A stretch of 34,278 nt of DNA from Bacteroidota bacterium. Its GTDB lineage: Bacteria; Bacteroidota; Bacteroidia; SXHM01. Of the stretch, positions 8,088 through 16,635 are shown piece after piece (position 1 is the stretch's first letter; every line of letters starts with the position of its first letter). The position numbers were made by a program, and so were the translations under genes. A model generated the notes under the pieces. It was not told the DNA's origin. It worked only from the letters and a program-made list of their open reading frames with translations, and did no database searches. The DNA lies in assembly GCA_947479755.1 (NCBI GenBank), contig CANKAM010000038.1:1-34278 (forward strand). Reading direction: 5' to 3'.

Positions 8088-8528
8088 ATGAGAATTTCAA
8101 TTTTTGCTCTTCTTGCCTTCCTTATCAGCAGTTGCTCGCAATCAAAACTTGCTGATGTTATTGACCATACATCGGCAATGGAGATTCGCTTTACCGACAG
8201 CACCGGCTATGTAACAGGCATTTATAAAAGCAATTTTTCGGGTGAAATAAATATGCTGAATAAATACTTCACAGGCGATGAAGTTCCGCAATATAAATCT
8301 GGCTACGATGGCAAAATAATTCTGAAAGGAAAAGACACCACTGAAATCGATTTTTCAGTTCAGAACAAATGTCAGCACATTTCATTTAAGCTTGACGGAA
8401 CTGTTTATACGGAAGATATTTCGTTGGAAGGAATTGGTTATCTCAAAAAACTACGTTTTAAAGTCAGCGAAATTTCACCTGCTCCTACTCAGGAAATAAA
8501 AGCGGATACGTTGAATTCAGCCAAATAG
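8088..8528 (+). CDS. Small lipoprotein of unknown function
   Basis: This is a 146-residue predicted lipoprotein. It has a short signal peptide with lipobox LLAFLISSC, whose cysteine would be lipidated after cleavage. The mature part is mostly beta-strand-like (MEIRFTDSTGYVTGIYKSN, KIILKGKDTTEIDFSVQNKC) and contains one further cysteine. The alternation of polar and hydrophobic residues suggests a single small beta domain on the periplasmic face of the outer or inner membrane. I do not recognise a family. It lies between the phosphodiesterase and clpB, on the same strand as both, with 150 bases before clpB, so a link to either gene is only positional. Confidence 0.75.
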   Translation: MRISIFALLAFLISSCSQSKLADVIDHTSAMEIRFTDSTGYVTGIYKSNFSGEINMLNKYFTGDEVPQYKSGYDGKIILKGKDTTEIDFSVQNKCQHISFKLDGTVYTEDISLEGIGYLKKLRFKVSEISPAPTQEIKADTLNSAK

Positions 8529-8679
8529 TCATTCGTTTTAGCTTTACTCCTGCCAATTCTTCCTGATTTCTATCATTTTTTGCGTTGGTTATATTGTTGA
8601 TACTTGCAGGATAAAATTCTTATCCCGGCTTTGCCTAATCGATTAAACAAAATCGGTGGTAAGGCTAAACAAATAAAAA

Positions 8680-11292
8680 ATGAACTTAAATAATTTTACA
8701 ACAAAATCGCAGGAAGCTGTGCAGCAGGCGCAACAGATTGCGATGACTGACGGTCATCAAAGCATTGAGAATGGCCATGTTCTAAAAGGTATTCTTAATG
8801 TAGATGAAAACGTAACCCCTTTCCTGCTAAAAAAGCTGAATGTAAATATTTCGTCATTCACCAAAGCACTTGACCGTATTGTACAGAGTTACGCCAAGGT
8901 TTCGGGTGGTGAACAGTATTTATCACAAAATGCAAACAAAGCTTTAACAAAAGCATCAACTTACCTGAAAGAATTTGGTGATGAGTTTGTTTCTATAGAA
9001 CACTTATTGCTTGGAATTCTTTCGGCAGGCGACACCATTTCACAATTACTGAAAGACAATGGAGTAACTGAAAAAGGCTTAAAAGCTGCTATTACAGATT
9101 TGCGTAAAGGTTCAAAAGTTACTAGTCAGGGCGCAGAAGAAACCTATAATGCACTGAACAAATACGCTATCAATCTTAATAAGCAAGCCCAGAATGGCAA
9201 GCTTGATCCAGTAATCGGGAGAGATGATGAAATACGCAGAGTGCTGCAAATTCTTTCGCGCAGAACCAAGAATAATCCTATTTTGATTGGCGAACCCGGT
9301 GTCGGAAAAACCGCAATAGCAGAGGGTTTGGCGCATCGTATCATCAATGGTGATGTTCCTGAAAATTTGAAATCAAAACAGATTTATTCGCTTGACATGG
9401 GCGCCCTTATTGCAGGAGCAAAATACAAAGGTGAATTTGAAGAACGGTTGAAATCAGTAGTGAAAGAAGTTATCAGCGCAGAAGGCGAAATCATTTTGTT
9501 CATTGATGAAATACACACGTTGGTTGGTGCCGGTGGCGGTGATGGCGCCATGGATGCTGCTAACATTCTGAAACCTGCATTGGCGCGCGGAGAACTACGT
9601 GCAATCGGTGCAACAACACTGAATGAATATCAGAAATATTTTGAAAAAGATAAGGCATTGGAAAGACGTTTCCAGAAAGTGTTGGTGGACGAACCGGATG
9701 CAGCAGATGCCATTTCTATTTTGCGTGGACTCAAGGAGCGTTATGAAACGCATCACAAAGTGCGCATTAAAGATGAAGCAATTATTGCAGCAGTCGAATT
9801 ATCACAGCGTTATATCAACGACCGTTTTCTCCCCGACAAGGCGATTGACCTGATGGATGAAGCAGCTGCGAAATTGCGTATTGAAATCAATTCTTCGCCT
9901 GAAGAATTGGAAAACATCGAGCGCAAAATCCGTCAATTGGAAATTGAACGCGAAGCTATCAAACGCGAAAACGATGCAAGCAAACTAAAAGGATTGAGCG
10001 AAGAATTAGCCAATCTTACGGAAGAACGAAACCGTTTAAAAGCTAAATGGCAAGGTGAGAAAGACATTGTTGAAGCTGTTCAAAAAGCAAAAGAAAACAT
10101 TGAAAATTTCAAGTTGCAGGCTGAACAGGCTGAACGTGCCGGTGATTATGGAAAAGTTGCTGAAATTCGCTACGGCAGAATAAAGGAAGAAGAAGAAAAA
10201 CTGAAAACGAGCATGGAGAAACTTGTAGAAATGCAAAGTGATTCCGCCATGATAAAAGAAGAAGTGGATGCCGAAGATATTGCTGGTGTTATCTCTCGCT
10301 GGACAGGAATTCCTATTACACGCATGCTGCAAAGCGAAAAAGAAAAACTATTGCATCTGGAGGAGGAATTACACAAACGCATAGTTGGGCAGGAAGAAGC
10401 AATCACAGCAGTTTCAGATGCCATTCGCAGAAGCCGCGCAGGAATGCAGGACGAGAAACGCCCGATTGGTTCTTTCATATTTCTTGGGACAACAGGTGTT
10501 GGTAAAACCGAATTGGCAAAAGCATTGGCTGAAATGTTATTCAACAACGAGAATGCGATGACACGTATTGACATGAGCGAATATCAGGAACGCCATTCTG
10601 TTTCACGCTTGGTTGGTGCACCTCCCGGCTATGTGGGTTATGATGAAGGCGGACAATTAACAGAAGCCGTGCGCAGAAAACCCTATTCAATTGTGTTATT
10701 GGATGAGATTGAAAAAGCGCATCCTGATGTATTCAACATTCTGTTACAAGTTTTGGACGATGGAAGATTAACTGATAACAAAGGTCGTGTAGTGAATTTT
10801 AAAAACACCATTATTGTAATGACTTCCAACATCGGTTCGCACATCATACAGGAACGTTTTGAAAAGATGACCGAAAAAAATGCAGAAGAAGTACAGGAAG
10901 CAACAAAAGCAGAAGTATTTGAACTGCTGAAAACAAGCATGCGCCCTGAATTTCTGAACAGAATTGACGATATCATCATGTTCACTCCGCTCACTAAAAA
11001 GAATGTACGTCAGATTGTAAATCTTCAGTTGGATTTCATTCGCAAGAAACTGGCAGAGCGCAATATCAACCTAACTGCAACCGACTATGCATTGGATTCT
11101 ATTGCCGACATGGGCTATGATCCTCAGTTTGGAGCTCGACCAATCAAAAGGGTAATTCAGAAAAATATTCTGAATGAACTCTCCAAACAAATACTTGCCG
11201 GAAAGGTGCAACCTGACAGTGATATTCTGTTAGACTCTTTTGAAGGACAATTTGTTTTCCGAAATCCTAAAGAGAAAGTGAAGGCTAAATAA
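8680..11292 (+). CDS. clpB: ATP-dependent disaggregase ClpB
   Basis: The protein has 870 residues, the usual ClpB length, and is cytoplasmic. Domains in order: a Clp_N repeat domain (about 1-145); AAA-1 with Walker A GEPGVGKT (204-211) and Walker [16 protein letters not shown]; a long coiled-coil middle domain (about 400-520, Glu/Lys/Arg-rich) that marks ClpB rather than ClpA/ClpC; AAA-2 with Walker A GTTGVGKT (about 603-610) and [14 protein letters not shown]; and a C-terminal D2-small domain ([19 protein letters not shown]). With DnaK it rescues aggregated proteins after heat stress. No CIRCE-type heat-shock operator was seen in the 151 bases upstream. It converges with ndk at a shared terminator. 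A 3' YxGD-type pore loop is consistent with GYVGYDEGG in AAA-2. Confidence 0.98.
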   Translation: MNLNNFTTKSQEAVQQAQQIAMTDGHQSIENGHVLKGILNVDENVTPFLLKKLNVNISSFTKALDRIVQSYAKVSGGEQYLSQNANKALTKASTYLKEFGDEFVSIEHLLLGILSAGDTISQLLKDNGVTEKGLKAAITDLRKGSKVTSQGAEETYNALNKYAINLNKQAQNGKLDPVIGRDDEIRRVLQILSRRTKNNPILIGEPGVGKTAIAEGLAHRIINGDVPENLKSKQIYSLDMGALIAGAKYKGEFEERLKSVVKEVISAEGEIILFIDEIHTLVGAGGGDGAMDAANILKPALARGELRAIGATTLNEYQKYFEKDKALERRFQKVLVDEPDAADAISILRGLKERYETHHKVRIKDEAIIAAVELSQRYINDRFLPDKAIDLMDEAAAKLRIEINSSPEELENIERKIRQLEIEREAIKRENDASKLKGLSEELANLTEERNRLKAKWQGEKDIVEAVQKAKENIENFKLQAEQAERAGDYGKVAEIRYGRIKEEEEKLKTSMEKLVEMQSDSAMIKEEVDAEDIAGVISRWTGIPITRMLQSEKEKLLHLEEELHKRIVGQEEAITAVSDAIRRSRAGMQDEKRPIGSFIFLGTTGVGKTELAKALAEMLFNNENAMTRIDMSEYQERHSVSRLVGAPPGYVGYDEGGQLTEAVRRKPYSIVLLDEIEKAHPDVFNILLQVLDDGRLTDNKGRVVNFKNTIIVMTSNIGSHIIQERFEKMTEKNAEEVQEATKAEVFELLKTSMRPEFLNRIDDIIMFTPLTKKNVRQIVNLQLDFIRKKLAERNINLTATDYALDSIADMGYDPQFGARPIKRVIQKNILNELSKQILAGKVQPDSDILLDSFEGQFVFRNPKEKVKAK

Positions 11293-11329
11293 AAAAAGAA
11301 GCCCCGCGAATGGCGGGGCTTCTTTTTTT
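11291..11329. terminator. Bidirectional terminator between clpB and ndk
   Basis: A 17-bp perfect stem (11291-11307 with 11313-11329) encloses a 5-base loop. Its GC core is GCCCCGC/GCGGGGC, flanked by AGAA/TTCT and runs of A on the left and T on the right. It therefore works in both directions and serves the two convergent genes. It overlaps the last two bases of the clpB stop codon. Confidence 0.92.
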
Positions 11330-11344
11330 GCAACAGAAATTGCT

Positions 11345-11764
11345 CTAAAATCTTTCCAGTTTAGAAAAGAAGAAATCGCCTTCAATGGCGGCATTCTCAT
11401 CGCTGTCTGAACCATGAACAGCATTAGCAGCAATTGATTTTGCATAAATTTTACGGATAGTTCCTTCTTCTGCTTTAGTTGGATCTGTAGCTCCAATCAG
11501 ATTTCTGAAATCTGCAACTGCATTTTCTTTTTCAAGAATTGCAGCAACGATTGATCCTGACGACATATAGTCAACAAGTTCTCCATAAAAAGGACGTTCG
11601 CTGTGAACCGCATAAAATTCTCCTGCGCTTTCTTTTGAAAGACGAGTGTATTTCATTGCCACAATTCTAAAACCTGCTTCATTAATCATTTTTAAAATTC
11701 CTCCGATATAATTGTTACCAACTGCATCGGGCTTAATCATTGTAAATGTTCTGTTAGTTGCCAT
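11345..11764 (-). CDS. ndk: Nucleoside diphosphate kinase
   Basis: The 139-residue cytoplasmic enzyme transfers the gamma phosphate of ATP to NDPs through a phosphohistidine. Near the N-terminus are the NDK signature [10 protein letters not shown] and the Kpn-loop region. The active-site segment is [12 protein letters not shown] with the catalytic H117. The substrate-binding [14 protein letters not shown] segment and the C-terminal EGDFFFS are also present. Length and all conserved positions fit a functional hexameric or tetrameric bacterial NDK. It is single and convergent with clpB. A near-match -7 box lies at 11814-11821. Confidence 0.98.
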   Translation of the reverse strand: MATNRTFTMIKPDAVGNNYIGGILKMINEAGFRIVAMKYTRLSKESAGEFYAVHSERPFYGELVDYMSSGSIVAAILEKENAVADFRNLIGATDPTKAEEGTIRKIYAKSIAANAVHGSDSDENAAIEGDFFFSKLERF

Positions 11765-11813
11765 TGTTTATTAGTTTTTCTAAATCGTAAATTCAATTCT
11801 TTAAAATCGGGCG

Positions 11814-11821
11814 CGAAAATA
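11814..11821 (-). promoter_or_regulatory. Possible ndk -7 box (TATTTTCG)
   Basis: On the minus strand the bases read TATTTTCG, one mismatch from TAnnTTTG, followed by a GC-rich CGCCC as is common after this element. It is about 50 bases upstream of the ndk ATG. No -33 TTTG was recognised. Confidence 0.35.
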
Positions 11822-11887
11822 GAAATAATCCCTATGCAGTGTCTCGCATATTATCGTTAATTTCGCTTTTCTTTTAAAAACGCCTTT

Positions 11888-12907
11888 GTGAGCAGCAGCA
11901 TAGACCCTAATAATCTGATAACTTTATTTTCAGAAAGCAAGAAAATTGTAATAACCACCCACAAAAATCCAGATGCAGATGCTATGGGCTCCTCGCTTGG
12001 GCTTTACAATTATCTGATTTCAAAAGGTCATACTGTTAATGTTATTACTCCCAATTCCTATCCTCATTTTCTACATTGGATGCCCGGAAACGAGACCGTA
12101 ACCGTTTTTAATAAACAGACTGACAAAGCAAAACAACTCATTGCTGACGCTCACGTGATTTTTAGTCTGGACTATAACAACCTTAGCAGAATTGAAGAAG
12201 CAGGAAAGGAAATTGAAAAAACAAAAGCAGTGAAAATTATGATTGACCATCATATTGAACCTGCTACTTATCCCGACTACACTTTTTCTGACACCGAAAA
12301 AAGTTCTACTTCTGAAATGATTTATGATTTCATTAATTTTCTTGGTGATAAAAAATCAATCAACAAAACAATTGGCGAATGTTTATATGCCGGAATACTG
12401 ACTGATACCGGCTCATTCCGTTTTCCGTCAACACGTCCTTCAACACATAGAATAGTTGCAGATTTGATGGAATTAGATGTGAATCACGCAAGCGTTTATA
12501 ATCGTATTCACAATACTTATACCGAAGACAGATTGCGCCTTCTGGGATATTGTTTATTTGAAAAACTGAAATTCATAAAAGAATATAAAGCCGGTTACAT
12601 CGCGCTCTCAAAAGAAGAATTAAAACGTTTCAACTTTCAGGCAGGCGACACTGAAGGTTTTGTGAATTATACACTTTCCGTTGCAGGTATTCGGCTCGCA
12701 GCCTTATTTACAGAACAGGAAGGAATTATACGTGTTTCATTGCGCTCTGAAGGAGATATTGATGTGAATAAAATGGCTCGAGCGCATTTTAACGGGGGTG
12801 GTCACGCTAATGCAGCTGGCGGTCGTTCTGATGACTCTCTTGAAACAACTACAAAACGCTTTGAAGAAATTCTTCCGCTTTACAAAGACATTCTTGCAAA
12901 AAATTAA
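11888..12907 (+). CDS. DHH/DHHA1 phosphoesterase (NrnA-type oligoribonuclease / pAp phosphatase)
   Basis: The 339-residue protein begins with GTG. The DHH motifs are intact: VITTHKNPDADAMGSSLG (H25, D29, D31), FSLDYNN (D95) and MIDHH (D120, H121, H122). The C-terminal DHHA1 domain carries the substrate-binding GGGHANAAGG. This two-domain size matches NrnA, which degrades nano-RNAs of 2-5 nt and dephosphorylates 3'-phosphoadenosine 5'-phosphate. Cyclic-dinucleotide hydrolase relatives (GdpP, PDE2) exist, but here no membrane or GGDEF-like part is fused. Its stop shares one base with the ATG of the next gene (TAATG), so it is coupled to the FKBP lipoprotein genes. From family knowledge, I recall this neighbourhood resembling the nrnA-gldI arrangement of gliding Flavobacteriia. 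Confidence 0.93.
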   Translation: MSSSIDPNNLITLFSESKKIVITTHKNPDADAMGSSLGLYNYLISKGHTVNVITPNSYPHFLHWMPGNETVTVFNKQTDKAKQLIADAHVIFSLDYNNLSRIEEAGKEIEKTKAVKIMIDHHIEPATYPDYTFSDTEKSSTSEMIYDFINFLGDKKSINKTIGECLYAGILTDTGSFRFPSTRPSTHRIVADLMELDVNHASVYNRIHNTYTEDRLRLLGYCLFEKLKFIKEYKAGYIALSKEELKRFNFQAGDTEGFVNYTLSVAGIRLAALFTEQEGIIRVSLRSEGDIDVNKMARAHFNGGGHANAAGGRSDDSLETTTKRFEEILPLYKDILAKN

Positions 12908-13437
12908 TGTTAAGAATTACTGCTCTGTCATTTTTAATTATTCTATCTTCCATATCGGGTTGCAACCGTGATACTCAGCAGCACCCCGAAAAAGTTGAGC
13001 ATCCTGAACAATACAATGATCAACTTGTAAATGTAAATAAGGGAATGGTTGCAAAAGAATCGGAAGAAATTGAAAACTACATCAAACGCCACAACTGGCA
13101 AATGCAAAGCACCGGCACCGGTTTACGTTACTTAATTTATCAACAGGGAAGCGGTGAAGCAGCAACAATCGGAAAAATTGCAGTACTAAAATATACACTG
13201 AATTTATTAGACGGAACCGAGTGTTATTCATCAGAGAAAACAGGCCCTAAGGAATTTAGAATTGGAAAAGGCGGTGTGGAAAGTGGATTGGAAGAGGGAA
13301 TAAAATTTTTGAAAGTAGGCGACAAAGCAAAATTCATCTTCCCTCCTCACCTTGCGCACGGGCTTACCGGTGATGATGATAAAATTCCTGCGCGTGCAAC
13401 TTTGGTTTATGATGTGGAACTTGTTCAACTGAAATAA
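12907..13437 (+). CDS. FKBP-domain lipoprotein with degenerate active site (GldI-like)
   Basis: The 176-residue lipoprotein has lipobox SSISGC followed by a charged linker and an FKBP-type peptidyl-prolyl isomerase fold from about residue 65 (KIAVLKYTLNLLDGTECYSS to ATLVYDVELVQLK). Compared with canonical FKBP, the active-site Phe-Asp pair after the Tyr strand is Cys-Tyr. The tryptophan at the floor of the pocket is leucine (VESGLEEG instead of VIKGWDEG), and the late tyrosine region reads LAHGL. Isomerase activity is therefore doubtful, and a chaperone or binding role is more likely. GldI of Flavobacterium is a comparable FKBP-like lipoprotein needed for gliding and secretion, so a role in folding exported proteins is inferred. 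The start overlaps the upstream stop by one base; the next FKBP gene starts 2 bases after this stop. Confidence 0.85.
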   Translation: MLRITALSFLIILSSISGCNRDTQQHPEKVEHPEQYNDQLVNVNKGMVAKESEEIENYIKRHNWQMQSTGTGLRYLIYQQGSGEAATIGKIAVLKYTLNLLDGTECYSSEKTGPKEFRIGKGGVESGLEEGIKFLKVGDKAKFIFPPHLAHGLTGDDDKIPARATLVYDVELVQLK

Positions 13438-13438
13438 T

Positions 13439-13891
13439 ATGAAACGCTTATCACTACTTGCAGCTTATTGCCTGCTGCTTACTTTCTTTTCCTGCAAAAC
13501 ACAGGAAGAAATAACACCAAACAGAACTGTTAAACTGAATAAAACTTATACCACCGAATCAGGATTGCAATATGTGTTTACTGAGGTTGGCGAAGGCGCT
13601 CGTGCAAAAAGCGGTGATAAAGTTTCGGTGCATTACATCGGCAAACTGACAGAAGGCAAGGAGTTTGACAACTCCTACAAAAGAGGCACTCCATTTTCAT
13701 TTACTATTGGCGAAGGCAAAGTAATCAAAGGTTGGGACGAAGGAATTGCACTATTAAACGTTGGTGATAAAGCAGTTTTCACTATTCCTTCACAATTAGG
13801 ATACGGACCAATGGAAATTCCGGGACTTATTCCTGCCAATTCTACTTTAGTTTTTGAAGTAGAGCTGCTGTTCATAGAAGCAGGGAATTAG
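13439..13891 (+). CDS. FKBP-type peptidyl-prolyl cis-trans isomerase, lipoprotein
   Basis: This is a 150-residue exported FKBP. The signal peptide ends in FFSC, giving a lipidated N-terminal cysteine. The FKBP core is complete: VSVHYIGKLTEGKEFDNSY, FSFTIGEGKVIKGWDEGIALL, AVFTIPSQLGYG and STLVFEVELL. The pocket residues (Tyr, Phe-Asp, Phe, Val-Ile, Trp, Tyr) are all present, so catalysis of prolyl isomerisation in the periplasm is expected. It directly follows the FKBP lipoprotein with the eroded pocket. The pair probably arose by duplication, with one copy kept catalytic. Its 3' end faces the convergent methylase gene with only 4 bases between them, and no terminator hairpin separates them. 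Confidence 0.93.
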   Translation: MKRLSLLAAYCLLLTFFSCKTQEEITPNRTVKLNKTYTTESGLQYVFTEVGEGARAKSGDKVSVHYIGKLTEGKEFDNSYKRGTPFSFTIGEGKVIKGWDEGIALLNVGDKAVFTIPSQLGYGPMEIPGLIPANSTLVFEVELLFIEAGN

Positions 13892-13895
13892 TTTT

Positions 13896-14621
13896 CTATC
13901 TTCCAAGAACAAAAACCGCAGGTCTTTTGTGAATATCCGGAAGATTTTTCTTCCATGCTGCAATCGTTTTTGTTTTTATAAATTCTGTTGAAAGTGTAAC
14001 ATCACAGGCAATACACAAGCGCGTTTCATTTCCGCAGGCTTGCAAAATAGTTTCCAGCATTTTTGTATTGCGGTAAGGCGTTTCAATGAAAATCTGAGTT
14101 TGATTTTGTTGTTGTGCACGCTTTTCCAGTTCTCTCAGTTGTTTTGTAAGCAAATGATTTTCACGTTCCAGATAACCATTGAAAGCAAAATATTGTCCGT
14201 TCATTCCTGACGAAATCAATGCAAATAAAATAGAAGATGGTCCAATCAAAGGTATTACCCTGATATTTTTCTCATGCGCCATTTTCACCATACTTGCACC
14301 TGGGTCAGCAATTCCCGGGCAACCGGCATCTGAGAGCAAACCGATATTTTTTCCTTTCAATGCAACATCAAGATAATTTCTGGTATCTAAATCCTTGCTG
14401 TGTTCATTCAATAAATGAATAGTGATTTCATCAAATGATTTTTTGAAACCTATTAGTTTCAGAAATCTTCTTGCCGGCTTTGCATCCTCAGCAATAAAGA
14501 CATCTATTGAGTTGATGATTTCAGAATTGTAGGAAGGAAAGATTTTATCAAATGACATCTCTTCTCCCAATGGAGTTGGAATTAAAAAGAGCGAGCCAAG
14601 AGTTGAATTATTCTCTTGCAT
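13896..14621 (-). CDS. RsmI-like SAM-dependent methyltransferase (tetrapyrrole methylase fold)
   Basis: The 241-residue cytoplasmic protein begins with GSLFLIPTPLGEEM, corresponding to the N-terminal strand and P-loop-like region of the tetrapyrrole methylase/RsmI fold. The central signatures are GLLSDAGCPGIADPG and IPLIGPSSILFAL with SSGMNGQYFAFNGYL. RsmI 2'-O-methylates C1402 of 16S rRNA. Bacteroidota often encode a second, diverged paralogue like this one, and the TPLGEE opening fits that paralogue better than true RsmI, whose usual motif is a TPIGNL-type sequence. The rRNA target is therefore inferred. The ATG abuts the stop codon of the tyrosine phosphatase gene with zero spacing, which indicates coupled translation in the dnaA-side cluster. 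Confidence 0.88.
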   Translation of the reverse strand: MQENNSTLGSLFLIPTPLGEEMSFDKIFPSYNSEIINSIDVFIAEDAKPARRFLKLIGFKKSFDEITIHLLNEHSKDLDTRNYLDVALKGKNIGLLSDAGCPGIADPGASMVKMAHEKNIRVIPLIGPSSILFALISSGMNGQYFAFNGYLERENHLLTKQLRELEKRAQQQNQTQIFIETPYRNTKMLETILQACGNETRLCIACDVTLSTEFIKTKTIAAWKKNLPDIHKRPAVFVLGR

Positions 14622-15104
14622 TTACTTCAATTGATGAACTATTTTCTCGCAAGCCTTATCCAACATTTTAAAAACTTCGTCAAATCCTTCATCACCACCA
14701 AAGTAAGGATCAGGAACTGGTTGATTGTTTCCGGGATTAACTACGTTCATAATCATTTCCACTTTTTGTTCGTCCAACTCATCAGAAGCCAATTTCAGAA
14801 CATCCCGATAATTGGAACTATCCATGACATAGATTTTATCAAATTCATCAAAATCCATTTTTGAAAACGGGCGGGCAACCAAATAAGAAATATCAACTCC
14901 GTATTTTTTTGCTACAGCTATTGCTCTCGGGTCAGGGTTCTCACCTTGATGTCCTGAATAAGTGCCGGCTGAATCGATTACCCAATCCAAGTTTTCACGT
15001 TTCGCCTTAAAACGCAATATGCCGTCTGCCAGAGGCGAACGGCATATATTGCCAAGGCAAACCATAAGAATTTTCTTCTTACTGGATGCTGATTTTTTTG
15101 TCAA
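14622..15104 (-). CDS. Low-molecular-weight protein tyrosine phosphatase
   Basis: The 160-residue enzyme carries the LMW-PTP loop CLGNICRSP (nucleophile C16, R22) immediately after the first beta strand KILMV. The general-acid aspartate lies in VPDPYFGG (D132). Members act on tyrosine kinases of capsule and exopolysaccharide systems or as arsenate-reductase-like enzymes; the intact DPY loop supports phosphatase activity. The first usable start is a TTG at 15104, which lies inside the 3' end of dnaA (26-base overlap). The first ATG (15065) would remove the strand before the P-loop, so TTG is favoured. The stop abuts the ATG of the methylase gene. No tyrosine kinase gene is visible in the window. 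Confidence 0.92.
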   Translation of the reverse strand: MTKKSASSKKKILMVCLGNICRSPLADGILRFKAKRENLDWVIDSAGTYSGHQGENPDPRAIAVAKKYGVDISYLVARPFSKMDFDEFDKIYVMDSSNYRDVLKLASDELDEQKVEMIMNVVNPGNNQPVPDPYFGGDEGFDEVFKMLDKACEKIVHQLK

Positions 15105-16509
15105 GCTCAGTGATGTATGCTTTGAAACGTTTGTCGGTATCCATCAGATTATTCACCGTGCGGCAAGCGTGCAGAACAGTTGCGTGATCTTTGCCACCAC
15201 AGTGCATTCCAATATTTGCAAGTGAAGATTTTGTCATTGTTTTTGCAAAGTACATTGCAATCTGTCGAGCCTGAACCACTTCGCGTTTGCGTGTTTTAGA
15301 TTTAAGCAACTCAATAGGCAACTCAAAATAATCGCAAACAACTTTTTGAATGTAGTCAATAGAAACTTCGCGAGCTGTATTTTTCACAAACTTGTCAATC
15401 ATCAGTTTCGCAAGATCAATGGTGATTGCTTTTTTGTTAAGTGATGATTGTGCCAGTAGTGAAATTAATGCTCCTTCCAATTCACGTACATTTGAAGTAA
15501 TGCTGTAAGCAAGATATTCCACTACATCTTTTGGAAGTTCTATTCCATCAGCGTAAAGTTTTTTGTGCAAAATTCCAATTCTTGTTTCCAGCTCAGGAAC
15601 CTGCAAATCTGCAGAAAGTCCCCATTTAAAACGTGAAAGCAGGCGTTGTTCCATTCCTTGCATTTCAACAGGAGCTTTATCTGAAGTCAGAATCAACTGC
15701 TTACCCGTTTGATGCAAATGATTAAAAATATGGAAGAAAACATCTTGTGTTTTTTCCTTACCTGAAAAATACTGAACATCATCAATAATAAGTACATCCA
15801 TCATTTGATAGAAATGCACAAAATCATTTTGACTATTACTTTTTATAGCATCAATAAATTGCTGCGTAAATTTTTCAGAAGAAACATACAATACTGTTTT
15901 CTCCGGAAAATTATTTTTTATCTGAATCCCGATTGCATGTGCTAAGTGTGTTTTTCCTAAACCCACACTTCCATATATAAGAAGCGGATTGAAAGAAGTG
16001 CCTCCCGGTTTGTTTGAAACCGCAAAACCGGCTGAGCGTGCAAGACGATTACACTCACCTTCAATATAATTATCGAACGTGTAGTTAATGTTGAGTTGTG
16101 AGTCAACATTCATCTTGCGCAGGCCAGGAATGATAAAAGGATTCTTAATAGTGCTGCTGTTTAAATCAACAGGCATTGATACGGGTTCATTTTTAGTTCC
16201 GTTAGAAGATGAACCCGGAATACGAACCGTGTATGGCTTGTTGCTCGTAAGCACATTGTCCATAACGATGTTGTATTCCAATCTTCCTTCCGCACCTAAT
16301 TCTTTGCGGATAGTTTTTTTCAAAAGGGAAATGTAATGCTCTTCCAGCCACTCGTAAAAGAACTGGCTTGGCACCTGAATGGTCAGCACGCTGACATCTA
16401 ATTTTACCGGAGTAATTGGTGTAAACCATGTTTTAAAACTCTGCTCATTTACGTTGTCCTTAATTATTGCAAGACAATTTTCCCAAACTTGTGTAACACT
16501 TTTCTTCAT
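15079..16509 (-). CDS. dnaA: Chromosomal replication initiator DnaA
   Basis: The protein has 476 residues. Domain I (about 1-80) contains the helicase/partner-interaction fold (VWENCLAIIKDNVNEQSFKTWF). A flexible domain II follows (about 85-140). The AAA+ domain III has Walker A GSVGLGKT (180-187), Walker B LIIDDVQYFSGKEKTQ (about 240-255) and sensor motifs. The helix-turn-helix domain IV has the DnaA signature CGGKDHATVLHACRTV near the C-terminus. It binds DnaA boxes and opens oriC. Upstream, an AGGAG-like Shine-Dalgarno (complement of 16515-16520) precedes the ATG, which is unusually clear for this phylum. The tyrosine phosphatase gene starts within its 3' end. No dnaN, rpmH or other origin-linked gene is adjacent. 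Confidence 0.98.
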   Translation of the reverse strand: MKKSVTQVWENCLAIIKDNVNEQSFKTWFTPITPVKLDVSVLTIQVPSQFFYEWLEEHYISLLKKTIRKELGAEGRLEYNIVMDNVLTSNKPYTVRIPGSSSNGTKNEPVSMPVDLNSSTIKNPFIIPGLRKMNVDSQLNINYTFDNYIEGECNRLARSAGFAVSNKPGGTSFNPLLIYGSVGLGKTHLAHAIGIQIKNNFPEKTVLYVSSEKFTQQFIDAIKSNSQNDFVHFYQMMDVLIIDDVQYFSGKEKTQDVFFHIFNHLHQTGKQLILTSDKAPVEMQGMEQRLLSRFKWGLSADLQVPELETRIGILHKKLYADGIELPKDVVEYLAYSITSNVRELEGALISLLAQSSLNKKAITIDLAKLMIDKFVKNTAREVSIDYIQKVVCDYFELPIELLKSKTRKREVVQARQIAMYFAKTMTKSSLANIGMHCGGKDHATVLHACRTVNNLMDTDKRFKAYITELDKKISIQ

Positions 16510-16635
16510 TTGTTGTCTCCTACAATTTTATATGTTGTTCGCTTTCGCGTAAATTTCAATTTCGTTGTAAAGAAAAATTAATTTTTTGAATCCACAGCAA
16601 CTTTTCTTGAAAAATATTTTATAAAAATTTTCACC

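Noticed and set aside
8529-8679. CIRCE or other heat-shock operator upstream of clpB
   Set aside because: Only an imperfect GCC...GGC hairpin around 8632-8665 is present; no CIRCE half-sites were found.
16510-16635. Replication origin next to dnaA
   Set aside because: The gap is AT-rich but contains only one weak DnaA-box-like sequence (GAATCCACA) and no cluster of boxes.
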